From assembly GCA_009379825.1 (NCBI GenBank), contig WHTA01000009.1, positions 62,001 to 126,000 on the forward strand: a stretch of 64,000 bases of DNA. The letters run 5' to 3'. Every line of letters begins with the position of its first letter. Within the stretch, counting starts at the first letter, position 1. Below the pieces are notes generated by a model. The model was not told where the DNA came from. It did no database searches and worked only from the letters and a program-made list of their open reading frames with translations. Below, one piece after another: positions 47,203 to 56,745 of this stretch. Source of the stretch: Streptosporangiales bacterium. Its GTDB lineage: Bacteria; Actinomycetota; Actinomycetes; Streptosporangiales; WHST01. The position numbers and the translations under genes are program-made.

Positions 47203-48326
47203 CGGCCACGCCGACGAGGGCCGCGGTGTTCCGCGGCAAGGATGCCGGGCTGCGGATCGAGGACGTACTCGTGCCTGCGCCTGGGCCGGGTGAGGTGTTG
47301 TTGCGGGTCGCCGCCTGCGGTGCCTGCCACAGCGACGTGCACAAGCTGGAGGGCCACGGCACGGTACCCGTGCCGAACGTGCTCGGGCACGAGATCGCCG
47401 GCGTGGTCGAGCAGGTCGGCCCTGGCGTCGACGCGTTCGCGCCCGGTGACCGCGTGGTGTGCGGCTTCCTCGTCCCGTGCGGCGAGTGCACCGACTGCGC
47501 ACGCGGCCGCGACGACGACTGCCTGGTGTTCCGCAGGCGGATGCAGACCGAGGGCGTGAGCCTGCGCGGCGGGCCGCGCTTCCTGCTGCCGGACGGCACG
47601 CAGGTGCGTGGCTCCGGTGTCGGCGGGCTCGCCGAGCACACCGCGCTGCCGGTGACGGCCCTGGCGGCGGCGCCCGACCGCGTCCGGCTCGCGGACGCCG
47701 CCGTACTCGGCTGCGCCGGCCTCACGGCGTACGGCGCCGTCTACCGGTCCGCGCAGCTCGAACCGGGGGAGACCGCCGTGGTTATCGCGGTCGGCGGTGT
47801 CGGGTTGTGCGTCACCGCGCTTGCCGCGCACCGGGGCGCGGGCCAGGTGATCACCGTCGACCTGCGGCCCGAGGCGCTCGAGGTGTCGAAGCGGTTCGGC
47901 GCGACGCGTACGGCGCACGGCACGGCGGACGACGTACGCGACGCCGTGCTCGCCGCCACCGACGGCCGGGGCGCCGACGTGGTGTTCGACACCATCGGCA
48001 CCGCGGCGACGCTGCGGCAGGCGGTCGGGCTCGCCGGCGTCGGCGGGCGGGTCGTCGTGTCCGGCCTCGCCGGCACCGACGCGCCGGGCGAGATCGACCT
48101 GGTGCCGTTCGTCCGGCGGCGGCTGCGGCTCGTCGGCAGCTACGCAGCACGTACGAGGCGCGACCTGCCGGCGTTGCTCGACGTCGTCGCGGACGGTGCG
48201 CTCGACCCGGCCGACCTCATCTCCGCGCACTACCCGTTCGATGCAGCGGCCGACGCGTACGCGGCGACGGCGTCCGGCGGTGTCCTCGGCCGCGCGCTGA
48301 TCGAGATCGGCGCCGACCGGGTGTGA
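47199..48326 (+). CDS. Zinc-dependent alcohol dehydrogenase (MDR family)
   Basis: This 375-residue protein has catalytic-zinc ligands Cys43 (ACGACHSDVHK) and GHEIAG (His64, Glu65), a structural-zinc cysteine set (PCGECTDCARGRDDDC) and the NAD motif AVGGVGLCVTALAAHRGAG. It interconverts an alcohol and aldehyde or ketone with NAD(H). Placement at the end of the operon that begins with an aldehyde dehydrogenase suggests consecutive oxidation steps. GTG 47199 is coupled to the transporter stop. Confidence 0.9.
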   Translation: MTATPTRAAVFRGKDAGLRIEDVLVPAPGPGEVLLRVAACGACHSDVHKLEGHGTVPVPNVLGHEIAGVVEQVGPGVDAFAPGDRVVCGFLVPCGECTDCARGRDDDCLVFRRRMQTEGVSLRGGPRFLLPDGTQVRGSGVGGLAEHTALPVTALAAAPDRVRLADAAVLGCAGLTAYGAVYRSAQLEPGETAVVIAVGGVGLCVTALAAHRGAGQVITVDLRPEALEVSKRFGATRTAHGTADDVRDAVLAATDGRGADVVFDTIGTAATLRQAVGLAGVGGRVVVSGLAGTDAPGEIDLVPFVRRRLRLVGSYAARTRRDLPALLDVVADGALDPADLISAHYPFDAAADAYAATASGGVLGRALIEIGADRV

Positions 48327-48329
48327 CCG

Positions 48330-48791
48330 TCACGGGCAGCGTCGGTCCTTCCGCGGGTGCGACTTGCAGGCTCTCGTGTTTCGACTCGACGGTGGCGACG
48401 GGTCCCTGAGCGTCGGTGACTTCGTGGCGACCGGCGCACTCGTCGTCGGATCCGGCGATCGCGTCGCTCGCCGCGTCCGCTCGTCGCGGTTGCCTTCGGT
48501 GGTCCGTCGAGAGGACGGCGTGTGCATCTCCTCGTCGGCGAGCGGCGGCGCGAAGAGCCAGCGCGGGTTCGGCCCGTGCGCGGCCTTGGTCGACCGCACG
48601 TCCGGGCTGGCGGATGTCGAGCTGCGCGCCCCGCCGGCCTCGACCGAGACGCGGACGACCAGCGCGACCAGGAAGGCGACCGAGACGACTGCGACCACGA
48701 CGGCGGCGAGCGCACGCTGGAGGGGCAGCCGCGGGCGTGCGGCGGCCGGAGGGGTTCTCGCGTGCCGGCCGGCCCGCGTACGGGGGAACAT
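48330..48791 (-). CDS. Hypothetical single-pass membrane protein
   Basis: This 153-residue open frame has a strong AGGAGG ten bases before ATG 48791. It has a basic N-terminus, one clear helix (LAAVVVAVVSVAFLVALVV, about 29-47) and a long polar, Ser/Arg-rich tail that looks disordered. No family is recognised. It converges with the alcohol dehydrogenase (3 bp between stops) and is divergent from the NlpC/P60 gene. The frame upstream of this start, open for over 4 kb, is antisense to real genes and not part of it. Confidence 0.55.
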   Translation of the reverse strand: MFPRTRAGRHARTPPAAARPRLPLQRALAAVVVAVVSVAFLVALVVRVSVEAGGARSSTSASPDVRSTKAAHGPNPRWLFAPPLADEEMHTPSSRRTTEGNRDERTRRATRSPDPTTSAPVATKSPTLRDPSPPSSRNTRACKSHPRKDRRCP

Positions 48792-49029
48792 GCGGGGGCA
48801 TCCTCCTGGGCCGAAGAGGACTGGTTCGCCCCCGACTGTAGCCGCCGGCGTGTTGCCAATTCGGCACCATTCGGACACCGTGACCGGCCGTGCGCGGTTC
48901 GCCATCGTGGTCACCCCTGATAGCGGTGGGTAACGAAGGTGCAAGTCGGATTCAACGGAATTCGCCCGATTCGTTGACCAGGTCACGAAATGGTTACTAC
49001 GGTGTGCCGAGGCCGGATCGTTAGTCCTG

Positions 49030-49136
49030 TCGCCTGCCCCGGGCGGCGCGACCGGCCCGCCGCACCGTCGCAGGACGCCCCTCCTGCGGCGAAACCGGTC
49101 GATCGCGATGCCGGGGGGCCGCGAGCCGGTAGGCGA
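49030..49136 (+). promoter_or_regulatory. Structured leader of the NlpC/P60 gene, possible c-di-AMP (ydaO) riboswitch
   Basis: In the 351-bp gap 48792-49142, tcgcct (49030-49035) can pair with aggcga (49131-49136), closing a domain that contains the hairpin cgcagga-cgcccc-tcctgcg. The 3' end gcgagccggtaggcga resembles the conserved GCTAACCTCGTAGGCG end of ydaO RNAs, which often precede cell-wall hydrolase genes in actinobacteria. The 5' GGGGGACCCA element is not evident, so the assignment is tentative. The closing stem ends six bases before the ATG at 49143, where it could hide the ribosome site. Confidence 0.35.
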
Positions 49137-49142
49137 GACGAG

Positions 49143-50207
49143 ATGAGGAATCGCCCCGTGTCCCCTACCCCCCGATCCCGTGGCGCGTCGTTGTTCCGAC
49201 GGGCCCTGACCGTGATCGCCGTGGTGGCGTTGGTGGCCGTGACCACCCCCGGCCTGGCGCAGGCCGATCCACAGGACGATCTCCGTACCGCCCAGCGCAA
49301 GGTGGACGCCCTCGGCCGCAAGGTGGGGGAGCTCGCCGAGCGGTACAACGTGGCGAAGATCCATCTCACCGCGGCGAAGCGGCAGTCGGCCGCGGTGGCC
49401 AAACGGATCCGCAAGCAGGAGGCGAACGTCGATCGCCTGCGCAAGCAGGTGGCGGCCCGCGCCAGCTCCGCCTACATGAACGGCCCCACCGACGTCGCGT
49501 CGCTCGTCTCTGCGGAGACGCCGCAGGACGTCCTCGACATGACGACGAGCCTCGAGCTGCTCTCCGAGCGGAGCGAGCGGCAGCTGGCGGTCTTCACCGA
49601 TGCGTCCAAGAAGCTGGCCAAGCAGCGCGCGACCGCGGCGAAGGCGTTGACGGCGAAGCGGGAGATCAAGAAGACGATCGGGCAGACCCGCACCAAGATC
49701 GAGGCGAAGCTCGGCGAGCAGAAGCAGCTCCTCGACCAGTTGAAGGAGCGGGTTGCGGAGCAACGGGAACGCGCGGCGGAGCAACGGGCGAGCCGCGACA
49801 CCGAGCAGCGTGCTCCCGAGCCGTCCAACGACGCGCCGGCCACCAGCGGCAAGGTCGCGGACGTCATCGCGTTCGCCGAGGCCCAGCTCGGCAAGCCGTA
49901 CGTGTGGGGCGCAGACGGTCCGGACTCGTACGACTGCTCGGGGCTGACGATGATGGCCTGGCGCCAGGCGGGCGTCTCGCTGCCGCACTCGTCGCAGATG
50001 CAGTACGACAGCGGTACCCGTGTCGCGAGGTCCAATCTCCAGCCGGGTGACCTGGTCTTCTTCTACAACCCGATCTCCCACGTGGGCATCTATGTCGGAG
50101 GTGGCAAGATGATCGCGGCACCGTCGAGCGGCGACGTCGTGAAGACCATCGACATCACCAGCAGCTACTACCAGTCGAACTACACCGGTGCGGTGCGTCC
50201 GGGCTGA
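49143..50207 (+). CDS. NlpC/P60 peptidoglycan endopeptidase
   Basis: This 354-residue protein has a signal peptide (SLFRRALTVIAVVALVAVTTPGLAQA), a long coiled coil (about 45-215, Glu/Lys/Arg-rich) and a C-terminal NlpC/P60 domain with nucleophile Cys265 (YDCSGLTMMAW) and SHVGIYVGGGKM histidine. It resembles RipA-type enzymes that cut peptide cross-links during division. ATG 49143 was chosen from the signal peptide and upstream leader; the longer open frame is untranslated leader. Confidence 0.93.
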   Translation: MRNRPVSPTPRSRGASLFRRALTVIAVVALVAVTTPGLAQADPQDDLRTAQRKVDALGRKVGELAERYNVAKIHLTAAKRQSAAVAKRIRKQEANVDRLRKQVAARASSAYMNGPTDVASLVSAETPQDVLDMTTSLELLSERSERQLAVFTDASKKLAKQRATAAKALTAKREIKKTIGQTRTKIEAKLGEQKQLLDQLKERVAEQRERAAEQRASRDTEQRAPEPSNDAPATSGKVADVIAFAEAQLGKPYVWGADGPDSYDCSGLTMMAWRQAGVSLPHSSQMQYDSGTRVARSNLQPGDLVFFYNPISHVGIYVGGGKMIAAPSSGDVVKTIDITSSYYQSNYTGAVRPG

Positions 50208-50258
50208 CCAGGTCGGGCGGGCGAAAACCAGGATGTGTCGGCGGGCAGGTTCGCCTAG

Positions 50259-51698
<1,440 letters not shown>

Positions 51699-51710
51699 GA
51701 CGATGAGCCC

Positions 51711-52412
51711 ATGTTGACGATCGGCATGCTGGGCGGGATGAGCTGGGAGTCCAGCGCAGAGTACTACCGGCTGGCCAACGAGCTGGTGGCCGCGCGGCTG
51801 GGCGGGTTGCACTCGACCCGATGCGTGCTGGTGTCGGTCGACTTCGCCGAGATCGAGGCATTGCAGGCCAGTGCCCGCTGGGACGACGCCGGAGTGCTGC
51901 TCGCGGACGCGGCCAAGCAACTCGAGGCGGCCGGCGCGGACTTCGTCGTGCTGTGCACGAACACGATGCACAAGGTCGCCGAGCAGATCGACACGGCGGT
52001 CGGCATTCCACTGCTGCATCTCGCCGACACCACCGGGGCCGCCGTACGCGCGGCGGGGTTGAGCACGGTCGGGTTGCTGGGCACCCGCTTCACCATGGAG
52101 CAGGACTTCTACCGTGACCGGCTCGCCGACCAGGGCCTGACCGTGCTGACCCCGGAGCCGGAAGACCGCACGGTGGTGCACGACGTGATCTACGAGGAGC
52201 TCTGCCGCGGCATCGTCACCGAGACCTCCCGAGCGGCCTACCGCACGGTGATCCAACGGCTGGTCGAGGCAGGAGCGCAAGGCGTAGTCCTCGGCTGCAC
52301 CGAGATAGAACTCCTCGTCGGCCAACCGGACAGCCCGGTCCCCGTGTTCCCGACCACCCGCCTCCACGTAGCAGCCGCGGTAGAAATGGCCCTTCAGACG
52401 ACGTCGAGCTGA
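51711..52412 (+). CDS. Aspartate/glutamate racemase-family protein
   Basis: This 233-residue protein starts with the aspartate racemase pattern IGMLGGMSWESSAEYYRLANE and has catalytic cysteines in VLCTNTMHK and VLGCTEIELL. It most resembles YgeA/RacX-type amino acid racemases. It is 12 bp after proS and may be co-transcribed. Substrate is not predictable. Confidence 0.88.
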   Translation: MLTIGMLGGMSWESSAEYYRLANELVAARLGGLHSTRCVLVSVDFAEIEALQASARWDDAGVLLADAAKQLEAAGADFVVLCTNTMHKVAEQIDTAVGIPLLHLADTTGAAVRAAGLSTVGLLGTRFTMEQDFYRDRLADQGLTVLTPEPEDRTVVHDVIYEELCRGIVTETSRAAYRTVIQRLVEAGAQGVVLGCTEIELLVGQPDSPVPVFPTTRLHVAAAVEMALQTTSS

Positions 52413-52451
52413 GACGATATAGCTGTCGGCCGTGGGGATGAGAGGTGCGTC

Positions 52452-53117
52452 GTGGCGTTGCGGGTGATCGGGGCTGGGCTGCCCAGGACGGGGACGACGT
52501 CGTTGCAGGCGGCGTTGCCGCGGTTGGCTGGTGGGCCGTGCTACCACATGGTCGAGCTGGGCGAGCATCCCGAGCACCTGGATTTCTGGGCCCGTGCGGG
52601 CGACGGTGTCAACGGTGACGAGTTGCGTGCGTTCTTCGCCGACTACGCGGCCGCCGTGGACTTTCCCGCGTCGATGTACTGGCGGGAGCTTGCCGAGGCG
52701 TTTCCCGACGCGCCGGTCCTGCTGTCCAAGCGGGACTCGCCGCAGGCGTGGTGGCGGAGTATGGACAACACGATCCTGCCGAACGTAAGGAAGGCGCTGG
52801 CCGGCGAGCTGGAGGTGTCGGAGGCGGCACCGTTCGCGCGGATGATGCGCCGCGGCTTCACGGTGTTCGCCAGGATCGCCAACGACGAGCAGGCCGCCGT
52901 CGACTACTACGAAGAGCACCTCGCCGAGGTGCGCGCCGTGATAGCAGAGGACCGGCTGGTGGAATGGCAACCGGGCGACGGCTGGCAGCCGCTCGCCGAC
53001 ATGCTCGGCGTGCCCGTGCCGGACGAGGAGTTCCCACACGCCAACAGCGCGGACGACTTCGCAACCGTAGCCGGGCGCATCCACACCGCCCTCACCGAAC
53101 ACGCCGAGAACGGCTAG
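52452..53117 (+). CDS. Sulfotransferase-family protein
   Basis: This 221-residue protein has an N-terminal PAPS-binding-like loop GAGLPRTGTTSLQAAL, VLLSKRDSPQAWWRSM and a C-terminal helix region, as in the small P-loop sulfotransferase-like proteins common in actinobacteria and also in eukaryotes. GTG 52452 follows GAGAGG. True sulfotransferase activity is not shown for most of this group. Confidence 0.8.
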   Translation: MALRVIGAGLPRTGTTSLQAALPRLAGGPCYHMVELGEHPEHLDFWARAGDGVNGDELRAFFADYAAAVDFPASMYWRELAEAFPDAPVLLSKRDSPQAWWRSMDNTILPNVRKALAGELEVSEAAPFARMMRRGFTVFARIANDEQAAVDYYEEHLAEVRAVIAEDRLVEWQPGDGWQPLADMLGVPVPDEEFPHANSADDFATVAGRIHTALTEHAENG

Positions 53118-53141
53118 GCAGCGGCTGCGCCCTTCGGCCGG

Positions 53142-53441
53142 CTATGAATCCAGGGCCTCGATGGGCGCCGTCGTGACCAGATCCTTCGCGGCTTCGGCGA
53201 GCTCTTCGTCGAGAGTGATGAGCGCATCGGCTTGGAGCTGGGTCAGGGCGATGTACTCGGCGGCGAAGGTATCGGACCACCCGAGCTGGTCGGCGATCTT
53301 CCAGGCGACGTTCTGCAGGACGCGGTCGCCGAGCAGCCGGATCCGTAGCCTCCGTACGTAGTCGAGCCGGCGGTCCGCGTCCTTCTTCGTCAGCTCACCG
53401 CGGTGAACCGCTTGGTAGAGCAGCGACGTTGCCGGAATCCT
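53142..53441 (-). pseudogene. Truncated PIN-domain (VapC-like) toxin
   Basis: The reverse strand encodes the C-terminal two-thirds of a PIN protein (GELTKKDADRRLDYVRRLRIRLLG, IADQLGWSDTFAAEYIALTQLQADALITLDEELAEAA) ending at TAG 53142. The N-terminal strand with the first catalytic aspartate is missing: the fragment begins exactly where the lytic transglycosylase ends at 53440. No vapB-like antitoxin is present. It is a remnant of a lost toxin-antitoxin pair. Confidence 0.65.
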
Positions 53442-54411
53442 AGTCTTCCGGCAGCCGTACGGGGCGTTCGTCCGGGTAGCCGACGGGCAGCACGTAGGTG
53501 CCCCGCGTGTGGCGGTACAACACGCGCCAGTGCCAGTAGCCGTGGTAGGCAGACGCCGATCGTTGCATCGTACGGGCGTGCTCGGTGACCGCACGCACGT
53601 AGTCGTCTGACGGGTTGTACGCCCGTAGCGCGGCGGCCATGTCGTCGGGTGCGCCGTTGTCCTCGAGGAGGCGGCCGGCGGCGAGGATCGCGTCCCGTGG
53701 GTCGTTGATGTCACCACCGGCCCCGTACAACTTCCAGGTCGACGGGATGAACTGCATGGGTCCGCGTGCCCCGGCGGTGCTCGTGCCGCGGATGCGGCCC
53801 ATCCGCGTCTCGACCAGATGGATCGCCGCCAGGTACGTCCACGGCACGTCCGTACGCCGTTGCGCCTCCCGGTAGTAGCCGAGGAGCTCCGTCGCGGGAG
53901 GTGCGGCGACGATGCGCCAGCGCGGCAGCGTCCGCGCCGGGTCGGTCAGTGTGCGAAGCGACCTGGCTGCTCTGACGTCGCTCCGGGTGACCCGCGCCGT
54001 CCCTGGAGGCAGCCGGTCCGTCACCTCCCTGCGAAACCCGCCGGACGCCGCGGCCAGGGTGTGTACGGCCAGCTGCTGGAACTCCGCCGCCCGACGTACG
54101 TCGCCCGCCTGGGCATCTCGATCCCGCAAGATCGCCGCAGCACGACCGATCTGGCGGGCGAGTGTGGCCGCATCGCCGGTCGCCGGCATCGTCGGCAGCC
54201 CGCTGGCGGTGGACTGCGAGTCCGGAGACCGTGTCCGCCCGCCGTCCCCTGACGACGTCGGTGCCCCGCTCGCCGAGCGGGTCGGCTCGGTCTCGCCCTC
54301 CGGGTCCCCGCCGCCGCAGGACGTAACCAGGCAAACCCCGAGCGCGAGCGCCACCACCCGTCGACTCACGTCGCGGCCGGCACGGCGTCGCTGACGGCTG
54401 ACGACCTCCAT
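53440..54411 (-). CDS. Lytic murein transglycosylase lipoprotein
   Basis: This 323-residue protein has a lipoprotein signal with lipobox LVTSC, a Ser/Thr/Gly-rich linker, and a soluble lytic transglycosylase-like domain with catalytic Glu in AAIHLVETRMGRIRG, GARGPMQFIPSTW and AALRAYNPSDDYV. It cleaves glycan strands at the outer face of the membrane. The C-terminal residues abut the VapC fragment, so the last few may have been acquired at that junction. Confidence 0.9.
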   Translation of the reverse strand: MEVVSRQRRRAGRDVSRRVVALALGVCLVTSCGGGDPEGETEPTRSASGAPTSSGDGGRTRSPDSQSTASGLPTMPATGDAATLARQIGRAAAILRDRDAQAGDVRRAAEFQQLAVHTLAAASGGFRREVTDRLPPGTARVTRSDVRAARSLRTLTDPARTLPRWRIVAAPPATELLGYYREAQRRTDVPWTYLAAIHLVETRMGRIRGTSTAGARGPMQFIPSTWKLYGAGGDINDPRDAILAAGRLLEDNGAPDDMAAALRAYNPSDDYVRAVTEHARTMQRSASAYHGYWHWRVLYRHTRGTYVLPVGYPDERPVRLPED

Positions 54412-54467
54412 CCTCCCGTTCTACACGCTCCCCCAGCCTCCTGCCGGCAGCCACGCATTACCGCTGG

Positions 54468-54902
54468 TCAGATGCGCCTGAGGTCGTCGAGGTTGACGAC
54501 GATCGCCTCCTGGGTGGTCCGGGCGATGACGACGATCGCTTCTTCGGCGGCGTCCGGGTTCTCCTCGCGGTGCGGCACATAGGGCGGCACGAACACGTAG
54601 TCGCCTGGTGCGGTCGTCAGCCTGGTCTCCTCGCCGGTGTGCTCGTCGAGGAAGACGAAGACGGGGTGGCCGCTGACGACGTAGATGGCGGTCTCCGAGT
54701 GACCGTGATGGTGGTTGCCCGAGTTGGTGTGTGCGGGTACGTGGGTCTGCCCCATCCAGAGGTTCTGCGAGCCGACCGATTCGCCGCTGATCGCCTCGAC
54801 CCTGCGCATCCCCGACGTCTGAGCGGTGTCCGAACGCAACCGGGTGGGAGCGATGTGGTGCAGCCGCCGGTGGAACGCATCGTGGCCGTGCTCGTCTGTC
54901 AT
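54468..54902 (-). CDS. Cupin-domain protein
   Basis: This 144-residue protein has the cupin metal motif HTNSGNHHHGHSETAIYVV and the second cupin box PGDYVFVPPYVPHREEN. It is a single-domain cupin that may bind a small carboxylate or act as an isomerase or dioxygenase. GGGAGA precedes ATG 54902 by eight bases; an in-frame GTG lies two codons earlier. It is monocistronic. Confidence 0.85.
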   Translation of the reverse strand: MTDEHGHDAFHRRLHHIAPTRLRSDTAQTSGMRRVEAISGESVGSQNLWMGQTHVPAHTNSGNHHHGHSETAIYVVSGHPVFVFLDEHTGEETRLTTAPGDYVFVPPYVPHREENPDAAEEAIVVIARTTQEAIVVNLDDLRRI

Positions 54903-55218
54903 GTCCACATTCTCCCATCGCGGCCTTCCGATCGGCTACGACGATAGGGGCAGCCGCGGCCCGCGCCCAAGGGAACGGGACGTTGGTCCCGGACGCTGAG
55001 GACCTACGACCGCGTCACCATCTAGTTGTTGGTTCGTCAAACAGGCTGGACCTTGCGCGTAGCCGAGCATGGCCTGGACGAAGGCCGCCATGTCGATGCC
55101 TGCCTCACGTAGGGCCACATTCCGGCCGTCGTCACCCTCGGCGAAGACCGTGCTCAGGAAGGACCGCGAGCAGGGCGGCCCTTGCTTCGGTGCCAGTCTC
55201 GTGTGCGGAGTGATCGTC
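54903..55218. other. Intergenic region, possible decayed coding remnant
   Basis: This stretch between divergent cupin and DUF4041 genes must hold their promoters. On the reverse strand, 55030-55190 reads FLSTVFAEGDDGRNVALREAG then IDMAAFVQAMLGYAQGPACL, which looks protein-like, but there is no start or stop context. I see no operator or RNA gene. Confidence 0.3.
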
Positions 55219-56745
55219 GTGGAGTTGCGGTTCAACCCGCCGCCGAACTGGCCGGCGCCGCCGCCTGGCTGGACGCCGCCGCCAGGTTGGCAGCCGCACC
55301 CTGCTTGGGGTCCTCCACCTGTCGGATGGCAGTTGTGGGTCATGCCTGACGGCACCTCGGTCCTGCCAGCAGGCCCGGCGATGCCTCCCAACGATGCGTC
55401 CATCCCGCGGTTCGGTGCGCGGTCCAAGGCCAAGGAGCTGGCCGAGGAAGCTGAGTCATTGCGGATGGAGGTTGCTCGGCTCCGAGCCGAGCTGGAGCGA
55501 CTCGGAGCGCTCGATGCCGTCGAGTTGGGGCAACGGCGCGATCAGCTCAACTCCGAGATCGCTGCGCAGCATGCCCGCCTGGAGGCGCAGGCGAGGGAGG
55601 CGGCTGCCATGGGCCAGGAGGAGTTGCGCCTTCTGGTGAAGCAGAGGAACCAGGTTGCTCAGCGTCTGGCCGAGCTTCAGCAGGAGGTGGTGGTCACAGA
55701 GGAAATGGCGTTGCTCCAGGAAGTCGGGGTCTACGAGTACCGGCATCCGCTCGATGACGCTGTTTCCTATCAGGCCGAACTGTCGCGGTTGAAGGATGCG
55801 ATACGAACCGCGACGCACAGGGACGGCGGAGCCGTACGCGCTACCACTAGCTGGACCGTGAACGGCTCGCTCACTGAGGGCAGGAAGATGGTGCGCGGCT
55901 TCTCCAAGCTCTTGCTACGCGCGTACAAGGCAGAGGCGGATAACCTCGTGCGTGGGCTCAAACCGTACAAGCTGGAGTCTGCGATCGATCGCCTGACCAA
56001 GGTTGCGGTCAGTATTGCAAAGCTCGGTTCCACCATGGACATCGCCATTGCCGAGCCGTACCACCAGCTGAGGATCAAAGAGTTGGAACTCACTGCCGAT
56101 CACGCGGAGAGGCTCGCAGAGGAGAAGGAACGCGAACGCGAGGAGAAGACCCGGCTTCGCGAGGAACGCCAGGCGCAGCTCGAGTTCGAGCGGGAACGGG
56201 CGAAGCTCGAGAAGGAGCAAGCTCACTACGAGAATGCGATGCGCGCCCTACTGGCCAAGAATGACGACGTGGGTGCCGCGGTACTCCGGGAACACCTCGA
56301 CGAGATCGCTGTAGCGATCCAGGACGTCGACTATCGAGCGGCGAACGTCCGAGCCGGATACGTCTATGTGATCTCGAACGTCGGGGCGTTTGGCGAGGGC
56401 GTGGTAAAGGTCGGCATGACTCGAAGGCTCGATCCGCTCGACCGCGTGCGTGAGCTCGGTGATGCGTCGGTTCCGTTCAAGTTCGACGTGCATGCTCTGT
56501 TCTTCTCCGAGGACGCCGTAGGCCTGGAGTCTCAGATGCATCAACGGCTCGAGAGCAAACGGGTGAACCTGGTGAATCGTCGCCGCGAGTTCTTCTACGT
56601 CACCCCCGCCGAGGTCCGGGACGACCTGGCAGCACTCAGCGGCGACCTCCTCGAATTCCAGGACATTCCTGAGGCCCTGGAGTACCACCAGAGCGAGAAT
56701 GAACGCAGCACGAGCGGCCGGGTCAGTGGGCTGGTTCTCCGGTGA
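55219..56745 (+). CDS. DUF4041 / T5orf172 (GIY-YIG-like) protein with proline-rich N-terminus
   Basis: This 508-residue protein has a Trp/Pro-rich start (PPPNWPAPPPGWTPPPGW), a coiled coil (about 75-165), a DUF4041-like helical core (YRHPLDDAVSYQAELSRLKD, LLRAYKAEADNLVRGLKPYK), a second charged coiled coil and a C-terminal T5orf172 domain (AGYVYVISNVGAFGEGVVKVGMTRRL, RRREFFYVTPAEV) related to GIY-YIG nucleases. Similar proteins occur in phages and islands. GTG 55219 follows GGAG by eight bases. Base composition is less G/C-extreme than its neighbours. Confidence 0.75.
   Translation: MELRFNPPPNWPAPPPGWTPPPGWQPHPAWGPPPVGWQLWVMPDGTSVLPAGPAMPPNDASIPRFGARSKAKELAEEAESLRMEVARLRAELERLGALDAVELGQRRDQLNSEIAAQHARLEAQAREAAAMGQEELRLLVKQRNQVAQRLAELQQEVVVTEEMALLQEVGVYEYRHPLDDAVSYQAELSRLKDAIRTATHRDGGAVRATTSWTVNGSLTEGRKMVRGFSKLLLRAYKAEADNLVRGLKPYKLESAIDRLTKVAVSIAKLGSTMDIAIAEPYHQLRIKELELTADHAERLAEEKEREREEKTRLREERQAQLEFERERAKLEKEQAHYENAMRALLAKNDDVGAAVLREHLDEIAVAIQDVDYRAANVRAGYVYVISNVGAFGEGVVKVGMTRRLDPLDRVRELGDASVPFKFDVHALFFSEDAVGLESQMHQRLESKRVNLVNRRREFFYVTPAEVRDDLAALSGDLLEFQDIPEALEYHQSENERSTSGRVSGLVLR

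Noticed and set aside
54936-55433. Reverse-strand gene opposite the DUF4041 start
   Set aside because: The glycine/proline-rich part is antisense to the Pro/Trp-rich head of DUF4041. Only a short stretch looks protein-like, without start signals.
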